From contig NC_087247.1 in NCBI RefSeq assembly GCF_037042905.1, positions 60,225,920 through 60,289,919 of the forward strand: a stretch of 64,000 nucleotides of DNA, in the 5' to 3' direction. The first letter of the stretch is position 1. Every line of letters begins with the position of its first letter. Shown here one piece after another: positions 1 through 12,269 of the stretch. Position numbers and translations under genes: made by a program. Source of the DNA: Lytechinus pictus (lineage: Eukaryota > Echinodermata > Echinoidea > Temnopleuroida > Toxopneustidae). A model generated the notes under the pieces. That model made no database searches. It was not told the DNA's origin and saw only the letters and a list, made by a program, of their open reading frames with translations.

Positions 1-1000
1 TTGACGGATTATCATCATATTATTGATTATCTTTGATATGAAATTATTTTTATTCAGAGTTTCAAATTATAAGTTTCATAAATATGCATTTCAAATTTGA
101 ATATTACACACATACATACGGCACAGGAAACATAAAACCGCGATTTTCTCAAAATAAAAGTTTGTGAAAACTATCAATAGTTTGAAGTTTTTTACGCAAC
201 TTAAATTCTTCGATTTCAATTCGTTTATCCATCGAATGTAAAGTAAATGTCCTAATGCCACAAATATTAAAAGAATTTTCGAGTAAGATAGAAGATATAT
301 CATTTTATGTTATCCGAAAGGAGACAATGTGCATTTTACCAGGTGCGAATTTTGAAAGAAAAATTGAAAATACCATACATTATGTACATAATTACATGTA
401 TAAGTTCACACTAAAGCGAGTTTTTAATTACATGTAGAAGTACGCACTAAAGTGAGTTTTTATTTGGAAAGCACAATTTGTCAATTTTTTGCATCCCAGC
501 TAAAAATCTTGCGGAAATACTGAGGAATAACGTATGGGCGGATGCCAAGTACACTTTTGCGTGAAAGTATCATTTTTAGCGTAAATTCTGAAAGACTGTC
601 GAAAATCACGCATTTTGATATTTTGACGGGATTTGTAAGATAATTTTATTTCCTTTTATATGCGATTATTTATATTTGGAGTTTCAAATTATAAGTCTAC
701 TAAATATGCATTTCAATTTGGAATATAACACACATATATATGGCACTATGAGATATAAAATCGTGATTTACTCAAAATAAAAGTTTGTGAAAAACTATCA
801 ATGGTATAATGTTTGTGTTCCGCATCCCAATTTCGTCCATTTTAGCGCTAACCTAATAAATATATAATAATTGTTGTCATGTCACTTATAGTGAAAAAAA
901 AATGAAATAAGATGCAAGATATATCATTTTATGTTATATATGCGAAAGATAACAATGTACATTTATCGGATGCGGATTTATGTTAAAAAAAAAAAAAAAC
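1..1000. repeat. Left arm of a large inverted repeat, made of ~620 bp tandem units
   Basis: Positions 1 to about 820 are the reverse complement of about 3563-4367. For example, the run 'atttgaaatgcatatttatgagatt' style sequence near 4270 mirrors positions 60-100. The arm is itself repetitive: the block at 45-100 recurs near 670-725, a period of about 622 bp, and a decayed third unit with the 'gatatatcattttatgtta' block reaches about 1000. The arm runs off the left edge of the window. No coding sequence is recognised; the short ORFs occur in every repeat copy and look like chance. Confidence 0.8.
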
Positions 1001-1365
1001 AGCGCACAATATTACATCTATATTGCACATAAATTATATACTGTTAATCAGTGCGATACTCGTCATGATATTATATGGGATTATGTTTACTTTTGTATAG
1101 TTCGATCTTCTTGCTATTTCCGCGAATGAATTGGTGCTGAACGTAAATCTACCTGTGGGGAAATTCATAAATAGGTCTGATATTTAATTCGCTGTTACCA
1201 TGGTAACATTAATTTTATATGAATATCTATATCCTAAAACATTCATGTGTAAATAAAACGATTGAACTAGCATTTTTTAACCTACTCTTTCAATCTACAT
1301 TTTACTTCAGTTATTGGATTATCAAAGTCTAAAAAAAATATGGTTATTGCCACGGCAATTCCTAA

Positions 1366-1680
1366 TTTTTGTCTCGCCTGCATAGCAGAGCAGGACTAAG
1401 GGGGCCACTTTTCCGGCATAGGCGACGGCAGTTTTGATATAACAGCATCCTATCTACCTTGAAATCTTAACCAATGTTACGTTTTTTTTTAAATTTCATT
1501 ATAATTTTGAACATATAGAAAAAAATAATGACACTAATAACAGTATTCAGGTATTACTGATCGTCTTGCACAAGTTTTAGATCACATGATTAAGGTCAAA
1601 GGTCATTTAAAGTCACTGATCTTTGGCCATATGCGGGTATTTTTTTGAAATGTCATCATAACTTTTAAATTTAAAATGAG
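1366..1680 (-). mobile_element. Fragment of a pearl/HINE-like element (family A), minus orientation
   Basis: It starts with ttttgtctcgcctgcata, which is the reverse complement of the family A 3' end, followed by a decayed purine/CG spacer. A satellite unit then follows with 'cacatgattaaggtcaaaggtca' type wording reversed. It is truncated and clearly older than the copies at 34568 and 58192. It sits between the arms of the large inverted repeat. Confidence 0.6.
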
Positions 1681-2149
1681 CTACGGACACTGACGTAAGC
1701 CTTTAGATGGAAGATGCATGGAAGTGAGGGGGAGGGGGAAACTTGCCCCCAAAAAAATTCAAGAAAAAAAACATAAAACAACAGAAGCAAAATAATAGAA
1801 AGCTTGTTGGGGAGGGGGTCATTTATTTATTATTTTATTTATTTATATGTTTATTTATATATCTATTTGTTTATTATGACCTCAATTGAATGTAAATATT
1901 GTATTTAAAACATTTTTTCCTTAATAAACACAAATTGTTCCCTAAATTAATGCTTTTGTTAAATAGACTTGATCAGTCAGCTCGCTCACCAGCAGTGTAC
2001 TTAGCTAGGATTTTGTCAGCAGAGGAGCACGGGGGAGGGCCTTGGTATGTTGCAGGGAGTATCAAAATAGATTCTTTTATCAAATATTTATTATTAAGTA
2101 CATATATATTAGCTTTATTCTCACAAGCACGATTAAGTATCTGACAAGG

Positions 2150-3240
2150 CCTATTTGAATGCGAACGCGAAGCGCAAGCAGTTTTTGTATATGCCATGAA
2201 ATTAGGAGCTGAAAGTTAGAAAGTTACACAATTATTCGTAAGAGTAATCATGAACATGATTCGTATCTTATGGTAATGTTAGAAATTTCAGAAAGTTTTA
2301 ATATTCTGACATTAAAACGGAGCATTTAATACATATTTTTTTTAAAATAATATATAGGCTATTGATGCGAGCGCGAGACGCAATCTGTTTTTTTTTATTC
2401 CAATCCGTAAACTGGACATTTTGATGACGTTTTGAAATAAAGAATGGTATGTATCTGTTAAAAAAAAACCAGTACAAGCCGAGCTGGCTTTTTTTTTTTA
2501 TTAGAAACGAAACATTCTAAGGTGCAATAGCTCAAGAGGGGGTTTCGGATTCCGGTGGCCTGGGTTCGATTCCCACTTGGTGCGCTAGTAAGGCATTTAA
2601 ATACCTTACTAGTAATGGTATAAGGCATTTTAATCCTCATTATAGGTCCCTCGGAGGATACCTTAAGCCATCGATCCCCTGGTTGCTTGCTTAGAAGCAT
2701 TCATGCTTTTTTAGCAAATGAGGTTAAATACAAACCGTCAAATCATGAACAATAATCAGTATTTAATTATAGGATTTAATGCGAGCGGGAAGCGTGAGCT
2801 GAAAATTTCGAATTAAACGAATGATTTGAAACATGTTTTTAATGTAGGAAAAATATGAATATCGTACTAAACAAAAACGTTAGAGCAAAAGTGCGAGCTA
2901 AAATTGGGAGACACTCAGAGCTAAAAATTTGACATACAGTATGCACATTTATTTAATAATGGACTGGATGCGTATTTAACTAAACAATGTGAGCGCGAAC
3001 GGCGAGCTAATTTATTTTATAATTTTCTAAGAAATTGACACTTCAAGCATGTTTTTCTAACAGATAGCAAGTTGTTTATCTCATTTATTAATGCCAGCGC
3101 GAAGCTCGAGTCGAAAATTTATTTGGCATCTTTTTGTAATTCTGTGTAGGGTGCCTATCTCGCTAAACCAAAATAAAATATACACTCGAATCGCGAGCAG
3201 AATACTTTGGGTATATTATCTTGAAAATGGGATACTTTCA
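2150..3240. repeat. Irregular repeats carrying GCGAGCGCGAAGCGCGAGC-type motifs
   Basis: Variants of a GC-rich motif of the form gcgagcgcgaagcgcgagc, followed by tgaaaattt, occur near 2160, 2368, 2781, 2990, 3094 and 3190 in AT-rich surroundings. Spacing is about 100 bp where the copies are dense. They occupy the space between the two arms of the 1-4530 inverted repeat. A similar block in the opposite orientation lies at 9880-10980. Confidence 0.55.
2519..2735 (+). mobile_element. tRNA-derived SINE
   Basis: Box A-like TAGCTCAAGAGG and box B GGTTCGATTCC are correctly spaced for an internal RNA polymerase III promoter. The 5' end (ggtgcaa) does not pair with the 3' end (ttggtgc) as an acceptor stem, so this is not a functional tRNA. 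A tRNA-unrelated body follows, with 'aaggcatttaa' and 'ggtccctcggag'. From memory this body matches an echinoid SINE family. It is inserted inside the central part of the large inverted repeat. Confidence 0.75.
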
Positions 3241-3289
3241 GCTCCATGTAATCCTTTTCGGAGACTACACATGACTTTAGGCAGGGGGG

Positions 3290-4530
3290 GGGCAGTTGCG
3301 GGGGCAGTTGTGGCCAGAAATTTTGTAACTCGTTTTAAGTATGTACTTATTCATGTAATTATGTTTATAATGTACGGTATCTTCAATTTTACATTCTAAA
3401 TGGCCCCCTCCCTCCCCGATAAATTTTGAATGTCCCCTTTCGGAAAATATATCTTCCATCTTACTTGAAAATTCTTTTAATATTTGAGACATTAGAAACG
3501 ATCGATATTCAATATAGATGAACCCATTTAAATCGAAGAATTTAAGTTGTAAAAAAACTTAGAACTATTGATAGTGTTCACAAACTTTTATTTTGAGTAA
3601 ATCACGATTTTATATCTCATAGTGCCATATATGTGTGTGTTATATTCCAAATTGAAATGCATATTTAGTAGACTTATGATTTGAAACTCCAAATATATAT
3701 AATCGCATATCAAAGGAAATCAAATTATGTTACAAGTCCCGTCAAAATATCAAAATGCGTGATTTTCGAAAGTCTTTCAGAATTTACGCTAAAAATGATA
3801 CTTTCACGCAAAAGTGTACTTGGCATCCGCCCATACGTTATTCCTCAGTATTTCCTCAAGATTATAGCTGGGATGCAAAGAATTGACAAAATGTGCTATC
3901 CAATTAAAAACTCGCTTTAGTGCGTACTTATACATGTAATTAAAAACTCGCTTTAGTATGTACTTATACATGTAATTATGTACATAATGTACGGCATTTT
4001 CAATTTTTCTTTCAAAATGCGCACCTGGTAAAATGTACATTGTCTCCTTTCGGATAACATAAAATGAGATATCTTCTATCTTACTTGAAAATTCTTTTAA
4101 TATTTGTGGCATTAGGACATTTACTTTACATTCGATGGATAAACGAATTGAAATAAAAAAAATTTAAGTTGCGTAAAAAACTTCAAACTATTGATAATTT
4201 TCACAAACTTTTATTTTGAGAAAATCGCGGTTTTATGTTTCACTGTGCTATATGTGTGTGTGTAATATTCAAATTTGAAATGCATATTTATGAGATTTAT
4301 AATTTGAAACTCTGAATAAAAGTAATTCCATATCAAAGATAATCACAAATATGATGATAATCCGTCAAAATATCAAACTGCGTGATTTTCGACATTCTTT
4401 CAGATTTTACGCTAAAAATGACACTTTCACGCAAAATTGCGCTTGGCATCCGGCCGTACGCTTTTCCTGGGTATTTTTGCAAGACTTTTAGATTGGATGC
4501 CGAGCATTAACAAATTTTGCCGTCGAATCC
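3290..4530. repeat. Right arm of the large inverted repeat
   Basis: This is the reverse complement of the left arm. It contains about two ~622 bp tandem units: the block cgtgattttcgaaagtcttt at 3759 recurs as a variant at 4381. A partial third unit at 3290-3560 is interrupted by G-rich sequence. The arm continues past the mirror of window position 1 (about 4365), so the left arm must extend upstream of this window. The outer boundary near 4530 is approximate. Confidence 0.75.
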
Positions 4531-4815
4531 TTATCTAGAGCACTTTTTGACATTTGGCCGGTCTACTACAGTGAAAAATAAGGCTAATGACGAATTTTTA
4601 GCACTTGTGAAAACCATCACGAGCGCTAATCACAATCACGAATTCAAATTCTACTCCAGAGTGAATTCCGTGTGAAAGGTGCGATGATTATAAAACGAAT
4701 TGCAATCACCATTACAATATGATTCAAGATTCACGTGTGAAAAGGCCCGAAGAGCTGTAAAAATAAGTGCAGCATGATTTTCCCTGTCTTTACAGCATAG
4801 CTTCTGTTACGCGTT

Positions 4816-5060
4816 TCAAGGAATAGACAGTGGCGGAACAGGCGGGGGGGGCAGTCCATCCCCCTGGCGGATTTCACCGGGAAAAGGAGAAAAGGGAGAG
4901 AGAAAGAAAGGGAAAGGGGAAGGAAAAGGGGGGAGAGGATAGGAGGAAAAGGAAAAGGGAACAAATGAAAATAATTATTATAAGGGGAAAAAGGGAAAAC
5001 GGAAGGGAAGCGGGAAAAGGAACGAAAGAAGAACATGTAAGAAAGAACAAATCATTCCGA
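4816..5060. repeat. Polypurine GA-rich tract with G-rich head
   Basis: A G run and 'cccctggcggat' lead into about 200 bp of almost pure purine on the plus strand. The 'cggat' head resembles the ends of hAT-like MITEs seen elsewhere in the window, but no matching right end was found. ORFs on either strand here are low-complexity artefacts. From 5061 to 5435 I recognise nothing. Confidence 0.6.
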
Positions 5061-5439
5061 AAAACGGGCCTACTAATACATTACCACAAATAGTACGAAA
5101 GGGAAATAAATCAAAAGATGACAAAATAGCCAACAAAAGCGGGAAATTAAGGTAGATAGAATGGAATGAGCCAAGAGCTCATCTGGATAACAAAGAAAAG
5201 GGACAAGAAAAAAAACCTTAATAACACGACCGGGCTGCTGAGGATTAAAAAATAAGGAACGGGAAGAAAGATGGACTACATAATTATAATCATTCAGCTT
5301 GTTAAATTTTATGCAATAATCGTGGCAATCAGGACAAATGTCCCTAGCCAAAGGCTTGAAATATCCTCTTGCGTGTTATTCGTTATATGCCCTGTATAGC
5401 TTTACGCTCGCAAGAGTTACCGTCAAAAAGTCTCTTTAA

Positions 5440-6028
5440 AGGGGAATGAAACCTTTGGAACAAGATAGCTTATGTGGAAACAGAAAAATAAAAAAAAACT
5501 GATCAACGAAAGTTTGAGAAACATCGGACAAATAATGAGAGAGTTATGAGCATTTGAATATTGCAATCACTAAATGCTATGGAGATCCTCACATTGGCAA
5601 TGCGAAAAAGATGTGTGATGTCACATGTGAACAACTTTCCCTTTGATGGGTTATAAAATACCCCCAAAATGTATCTTTTTGCTTTTTCTTATGGTGATAC
5701 AAACTCTTTATCCATGATGTATTCTTTAAAAATCTGTATTACATGCCCTCCTGTAGAAAGAACACATGGTCTACTGATGGATGTGATGAAAGAGGCAGTT
5801 TAAGTGAAATATATACTAAAGTAATGGGGAGAGTTGTTCACAAGTGACATCACACATCTTTGTCGCATTGCCAATATGAGGATCTCTATATAGCATTAGT
5901 GATCGCAATATTCAAATGCTCATAACTTTCTCATTATTTGTCCGATTTCTCTCAAACTTTTGTTGATCTGTTTCTTTGATTTTTCTGTTTTCACACAAGC
6001 TATCATGTTCCAAAGGTTTAATTCTCCT
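5440..6028. mobile_element. TTAA-flanked MITE with ~190 bp terminal inverted repeats
   Basis: TTAA occurs on both sides (5436-5439 and 6029-6032). The left end AAGGGGAATGAAACC and the right end, reversed, form inverted repeats. The similarity continues inward for about 190 bp to the shared 'gatgtgtgatgtcac' blocks near 5610 and 5850. The TTAA duplication is typical of Kolobok and piggyBac elements. It has no transposase ORF, so it is a non-autonomous element. Confidence 0.8.
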
Positions 6029-6443
6029 TTAATGTTTACTTTGGCTAAATCTCCAACATGTCCAAAGCTACCGGGGGCTCTGCCCCATACCCCCACTCAG
6101 TACGGGCTCTTCCCTTCAAATGTCTCTAAAACGCCAACGCCGGACCCTTCCTATATAAAGCTTTACGTTCAATCACTGGCGTACATGGGGGGGGGGTGGT
6201 ATTGGTTCCACACCAAAAATAGGAGGCAACGTAATGAAATGAATGGAAAACAATGAAATATGTTATTTGCTGAATATAATGTAAAAATATATCAAATAAT
6301 TAGAATTTCATTTCAAACGGCCAATTTTTCGGGCTGGCTTTGCTTGCTGGCTACTTTTTACAAATTTTCCCACATTGCTATGTTGCGTCCCCTCAAAATA
6401 TTTGTTTCATTGCTCAACTGCGTTGAATTAATGTGTTGTGTAA

Positions 6444-6612
6444 CAGATATATACTGGTGATGTGGAAGAGGTTCATCGTGGTGAAGGATTGAGTAGAAGA
6501 AATAACCAGTTGTCTCACGATGTATCAAACGTAGTAGGAATAAGCTATTCCTACTACGTTTGATACATCGTGAAACAGTGGTTATTTCTTCTACTCAATC
6601 AGATATATACTG
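6444..6612. mobile_element. Hairpin insertion flanked by a 13 bp direct repeat (E1)
   Basis: The 13-mer cagatatatactg occurs at 6444-6456 and again at 6600-6612. Between them lie a ~30 nt leader (gtgatgtggaagaggtt...) and a near-perfect palindrome: the left arm 6487-6542 pairs with the right arm 6546-6600 with only a 3 nt loop and one small mismatch bubble. The bubble contains the motif gaaacagtgg. No ORF is present. It shares architecture, 13 bp flanks, a similar leader and the gaaacagtggt motif with the insertion at 14381-14515, but the arm sequences are unrelated. Confidence 0.75.
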
Positions 6613-6975
6613 TATAATATATCTGCGATTTGATTAAAAATAGTGGCAATCTGTAAGGTTTAAAATGGCTTTGATATCAAAAGGTTCCGGGGGCTCCGCC
6701 CTAGCACCCATCCGCATAGCACTGGCGGTTTGGCCATGGCCCCCAAAAGTTCTACAACCGAGAACAAAAAAAAACAAAAAGAAAAGAAAAGGAGGAAAAG
6801 AAAGCAAAGGAAAAGTGCATGAAAAAGTTTTTTTTCCGCTCGCTTCGCTCGCTCGGGACTTTTATTACGCAGCTTTTTGGCACATGCACCATTTGATTTG
6901 ATTTCTGTATTTTAATGATAGTCACTTTCAATGTAGAATTGCCTAAACTAACTATTTGGCTATAATGTAACAAGT

Positions 6976-7708
6976 TATCTCTTAATCTCAGTACAACAGA
7001 TTATATTATATTCACAACCCAAACAAAAACATTAAGGAAGACCAGTGCCAAATCTTAATAGATAATACCCTAATTGAATGAAAAACTAATGTTAAATTTC
7101 TTGGCATTATTCGTAATCAATATTTAAACTGGAATTTGCATTTTCAGCATCTAAGAACTCATATTTCTAGAATTATTGGTATAATGTTTAAACTAAAAGA
7201 TACGTTAATGCCAAAGTCTATTATACTATTGTACAATTCTTTCATTATTATCTTATTTATCTTAGGCTGATATTGCGTGGGGTTGTGGAACCAAAGGAAA
7301 TGTACATTCCTTATTGTTACCGCATAAAAGAACCATAATAATTTATACAGGTTCTCCTTAATTAGCCCATACTGATCCAAATTTAAAAAACTGAACATAA
7401 TTATTAAAAATATCTGATATCAATATCTTAAAAACTGCAAACTTTATGTTCAATTATACTAATCACTTGGTTCCACACTCAATTTCAATTCAATGTTTGT
7501 ACGCGATACCCAGATTCATGACCACAATACAAGAGGTTCCAACAAGTTTCACCTTAGTAATCCCAAAACAGTCCTTGCTTATAAATCCATTAGACATAGA
7601 CGACCCGATGTATGGCACTCATTGCCCCATGAAATAAAAGAATGTTCTTTGCTTTATTATTCTAAACGTAAGCTAAAAAAATATATCATATCATCATATG
7701 ACTCATGA
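6976..7708 (+). pseudogene. Decayed CR1/Jockey-like LINE fragment, RT C-terminal region
   Basis: In broken frames the DNA encodes the region after the RT catalytic core: NVKFLGIIRNQYLNW near 7090, then HISRIIGIMFKLKDTLMPKS, then a clean frame from 7493 to the stop at 7708 with HDHNTRGSNKFHL and RRPDVWHSLP. These are hallmarks of the C-terminus of CR1/Jockey-type ORF2. At least three frameshifts or stops lie between 7060 and 7450. The 5' part is missing. The following 7709-8050 is probably its 3' UTR mixed with G-rich sequence. Confidence 0.75.
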
Positions 7709-8369
7709 TTTTAAATCATTTCTATATTGTACAATGATTTCCAGTTTCCGGTGGGGGAGGGGGGGGGGGTGGTGGTGGGATTAGGACCCGTACATTTTTT
7801 TCTCATGCCATCATTTTAACTTACTTCGATGTAGGTATTGCCATAAAGACTCCTTAGAAGTTCATGTTTTCCACCTTGTCATCCTTTTTATAGTGGCTAA
7901 AATATGGATAACCTTGTAAGGACATTATACATGTGTATCTCTTTTTGTGATTATGATTTCCTATCAGGATATATGCTTAGTAAAAACCAAACTATAACTG
8001 TCTAACCCTATACTCACCATGGGGGTCCATCCGCAACTTTTCAAGTTGTCAAAATCAATGGGGGGGGGGGGGAATTACTAAAGATATGTCCCCTCCCCTA
8101 ATAATTTGGACAACTTGGAAACTTTATTATATGAAAAGCAATAGGGCCTACATATTTTAAAAGGCATTAGAAAGCACTAAATTTGGCATAAAAAATATTA
8201 TATACAAAATAATTCATTTTGGGGGCAAAATTCTGTAAAATAATTATTGGCAAGCAAATCACGGCCCACTTTAGGTAATTTTTGTACCTTCCACCCTCCC
8301 CCGAAACAGGGATCGAAGCCCCTGCTATTCATGTTTCACTTCAAAATAAAGGCCTTTCAAAGTATTTAA

Positions 8370-8916
8370 AGGTCAAGTCCACATAATGCTGAAAATGTCA
8401 TCAAAATCAGAAATATAACAAGAAATTTATGACATTTTAAATTTTCGCTTATTTTTCACAAACAATTAAATTATGCACAAATCAGTGACATGCAAATGAG
8501 ACAGTGGATGATGTCTGTCATTCAGTATTTCTTTTGTTTTTTATTGTTTGAATTATACAATATTTCATTTTTTACAAATTTGACGAGGGCCAACTTGACT
8601 AAACTATTTAGTATTAAAATAATGCTTATTTCACATATTCAGGGAGAAATTGTTTTACTTGACAATGAGGAGAAAATTAGAATATTTCATATTTCACATT
8701 ATAAAATACAAAAGAAATAGTGAGTGAATGACATCATCAGTCTCTTTATTTGCATACCAACCAGGATGTGCAGAAAACTGTTTTGTGAAATAGAGCTAAA
8801 CTTTAAAGTGTCACAATTTTCTTATTTCACATTCGATTTTAACAATTTCAGTGTCATACTTGTTGGATTTTTCTCCTTTTATTCAAATCTACTTTTCATT
8901 GGGGTGGACTTGTCCT
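8370..8916. mobile_element. TTAA-flanked MITE, AAAGG(A/T)CAAGTCCAC family, copy 1
   Basis: TTAA lies at 8366-8369 and 8917-8920. The left end aggtcaagtccac and right end gtggacttgtcct form the terminal inverted repeat. Inside are the paired blocks 'gaaaatgtcatcaaaatc' and its mirror, and 'tatttcttttgt' with its mirror, so the element can fold almost completely. The same family occurs at 33990-34563 and 38018-39677. No transposase is present; its short ORFs are not conserved. Confidence 0.85.
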
Positions 8917-8920
8917 TTAA

Positions 8921-9880
8921 AGGTGTACTACATGTTGAAATAACAGGCTTTGAAATAAAGAGTTGAAAAAAAGCAAACACAAGTGTATTAAGATGGGCTG
9001 TGATACACGCATGAGAAGGAGACTGGGCGGGATAAGCTGGGCTCTAAAAGGCAGGTATGTCAGCATCATCAGCCCAATCATTGATATTCAGGTTGACATG
9101 CCTATTTAGGATTTTATGTGCATCAATGTTTTTCACCAAAATTATACAAAACATTGAGAACTTTGTAACTTCATTTTCTTCCATTTGATTTTAATGGAAT
9201 TTTCAGTGTTTTGCTCAATTAATCTTACAATTTTCAGATGATACTTATTTCAACCTCATAGTCCATTTCAGACATGGCTGTGCTCTATATTGATTAATGT
9301 ATGCATTTGAATATTATGTACTAGTAGATAGCTTGATAGATAGAACAAATAGATGAATCATTGCATTTTCACATGGATACAAAAAATATTTACTTTCAAT
9401 GCCCCCTTTTTTGTACTAAACACAATGTATCTTCTTTGTTATTTCATCAAAATCATGGCTAAACGTCATATTACTGTTTCCCACTATGTCGTGGTTCTTT
9501 CAGCTACAAAAAAGGCTCAATATTTTTAATTTTGTCTCAAAGAAACTCAATATTTTTTTTATTCTGTCAGATACAATTCAAACATTAACCACAGAGATCT
9601 TACTTCTCCTTAGAGGAATCATATTTTCAGGAACAGAGTGTTTGAATCCTTATTTTTCAGTTGCATGTAGTTAAAGATACAATATGCATAGGCGGATCCA
9701 GGGGGCCCCCCTATTGGCGGAGCAAAAGAAAGGAAAGAAAAAAAAAAGAAAAGAGAGGAGAAAAAAGAAGAGGAGGAGGACGAGTGAATAAAAAAAAAGA
9801 TTAAAATGAGGGGAAGACTTGGAAAATAAAAATAATCTTTCATGTCACTATATTAAATTTTCGCACTGTTAGGTGATTTA
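8921..9880. other. No gene recognised; fragment of hAT-like end near 9690
   Basis: AT-rich sequence without a convincing exon. At 9689-9725 the string aggcggatccaggggg followed by purine-rich DNA resembles the left end of hAT-like MITEs (usually CAGTGGCGGATCC), but no partner end or target duplication was found. The two ORFs at 9486-9843 face each other and are low complexity in part. Confidence 0.4.
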
Positions 9881-10980
9881 CATAACTTGTTCAATATGGA
9901 GCTTAAATATCAAGTTTGGAAGTCAATATACAAAACATATTTCACCTCGGAAATCGAACTTTCATTATTTTGTGTGATTTACAAATTGATTTTTATAAAG
10001 TGCTCTGTAAAAATGTAAGTTTTATGGTTTGAATATTAACATTTTTGATTCATCAGGTACTTATTATTTTTGTGTATTCCAAGTTTTCAAAATATCCCTT
10101 TTCAGGTCTGATTGTCAAAACGTATCAGTTAGCGCTGCACACTCACATTTTGATTGGCGAGTTATGTATGTTTCAATATTGATTACACAACAAACTACTT
10201 AAAATCCCCTTTTCATGACAGTTTATCAACAATTTCGGCTCGCAATTTGCACTCGCATTAATTCCGCGCCCTCTTTATGCATTGATAAATAAGATATCAA
10301 TTTAATAATTAAATTGTCCCTTTCGTTTCATCTCGCGCTCAGCAAGAGGAATAGAAAGATAGTCATCATTTTCATATGATGACATGTCCTAAGGATGTCC
10401 CGGTCCTATGTCAAAACGCAAAGTAATAATAATAAAAAATATCAGCTCTTATTAAGTGCGATCCATTATCCACCTCACAATTTTCCTACAAAGTGCTTGA
10501 AATATAGAGCTGAAAATGTTCCTTTTTTTAAATCGGAATATCAAATATTAAGTTATACACCTATTCTGTTTAAGTTACAAAAAGTGCATATAATTTCCAT
10601 TCTTTAGGTAAAAGTGTCAAAAATTTTCAGCTCGCGCTCGCATTATTTGATTGTTGAAATATCTAACGTATTCATGGCTAACTGCAAGCAGTATATAGGT
10701 AGGCCTACCTTTTCGATCAGTTCAAAACGTGTATCAAAAATTTCTGCTCGCGCTTCGCGTTCGTAGTATAGTTGCATACACATCTTTTTCAGGATAACAA
10801 AACATTGCCTATAGAATGTCCAAATTTTAGTAAAAAATACATAAAATTTCAACAACAACAAATTTGCTCGCGCTTCGCGCTTGCATTATATAAATAAGGA
10901 TATGATATTATATATTTATGTTGATTTATAAGAATAAAACTAAGAAGTAATTATTGGGACTACCCAGTGGCGTACCTAGG
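9880..10980 (-). repeat. Block of GCGAGCGCGAAGC-type repeats, minus orientation
   Basis: The minus-strand motif gcgagcgcgaagcgcgagc and degenerate forms occur near 10235, 10330, 10630, 10745 and 10865, each embedded in AT-rich spacer, at roughly 100-300 bp spacing. The block mirrors the one at 2150-3240. It ends at a hAT-like left end, cagtggcgtacctagg, starting at 10975, for which no right end was found. The downstream 10990-11130 is A-rich simple sequence. Confidence 0.5.
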
Positions 10981-11798
10981 ATTTTCCAAAAAAATTGACA
11001 AGCCAAAAAAAAGCCAAAAAAAAGAAAAAAGGTCTTGACCCGCAAGTAAAGGACATTTCGCACCAGAAACAAAAATGACAAGCAAAAAAAAAGAAGGTCT
11101 TCAACCACAAGTAAATGACATTTATTTAGCACTAGTCAGGGGCTAACTCGTCAGGGGGGCAGGGATATGTCCCTTGCATGTGTTGCGACTCGTCAGTTTC
11201 TGTAATGTACTAAATATTTTGGATTCATTTGCTGATTAAGGTGGGTTGAAGGTCAATATGCAAAAAACTAATACAATTTGGATAGGTGCTTTAAAAAATG
11301 AAAAAGATATACAACTAGATGGAAAACAAGTTAATTTTGTGCATAATGATTTTTTCGGTACCTTGGTCGAATTTCATGTAGTTACTGATAAAATACCCGA
11401 TTATAACTACGATATAATTTTCGACAAAATAAAACGTCTAATGATTTCCTGGATTAAACGAAATGTCACTGTTCTGGGTAGAATTACAGTTGTGAAATCA
11501 TTATTACTGCCACAATTTAATCATTTGTTTATGTCAATTCCATCTCTTTCTGCTAAGTTAATGAAAGTCATAAAAGTAAAGTTCTTAAATTTTATATGGA
11601 AGAACAAGCCAGACAAGATTAGTAGAAAACAGGTTGTTGGTGCTTATGAAGAAGGGGGTCTTAAGATGCCAGACATTGATTTTTTTAATATGTCATTAAA
11701 GCTTCCATGGATTCGGAGAATGATTTTAGGAAAATGTGATGACGTCTTTTATCTGATGAAGTCATTTTAACTAAGCCATTTGTATTATAATTTGGGGA

Positions 11799-12269
11799 CA
11801 CCGGCGTAAATCCACTCTGAGGAGTGGGGGGATGATTGACTTTTTTGACGATTTTTTTTCTGTCGATCTCACACTTAGGTATAAGCACACACTCTCACTG
11901 CCCACCACAGACCTTCTTACACACATTTTAATATTTATTTTGCGAGCGAGCGAAGCGAGTGAGCCAAAAATAACAATTTTCTAGTTTTTAATTGCATTTT
12001 CTAACAGAAATTCTAAAATATGAGTGAGCGAGCAAAGCGAGCAAGCCAAAAATAACAATTTTTTTTTTTGGTTTTCAGTCGCATTTTCAAATAGAAATTT
12101 TAAAATATGATGGTTGTTTATGACAGATATTCAAAGATTTTACTAACGGATTAATCAAAATATATTTTCTTTCTTAAAAAGTGGGGGAATATTTGTACAC
12201 GCCATCCCCCCTCTCCAAAAAGTGGGGGGGGGGGACATATCCCCCCATCCCCCGGGATTTACGCCAATG
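11799..12269. mobile_element. hAT-like MITE with 8 bp target duplication inside the LINE
   Basis: The element starts caccggcgtaaatcc and ends ggatttacgccaatg, a 13/15 inverted match. The 8 bp tttgggga precedes it (11791-11798) and follows it (12270-12277). An 8 bp duplication and a CA..GGCGTA end fit the hAT superfamily. It contains two copies of a gagcgagcgaagcgagc-type motif and no transposase. Removing it with one target copy restores an open LINE frame across the junction except for one stop codon just upstream. Confidence 0.85.

Noticed and set aside
2519..2585. Functional tRNA gene
   Set aside because: Boxes A and B are present but the acceptor stem does not pair and a SINE body follows; called a SINE. 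The same reasoning applies to 35699-35765. The head at 20384 pairs at its ends but has a mutated box B and a SINE tail.
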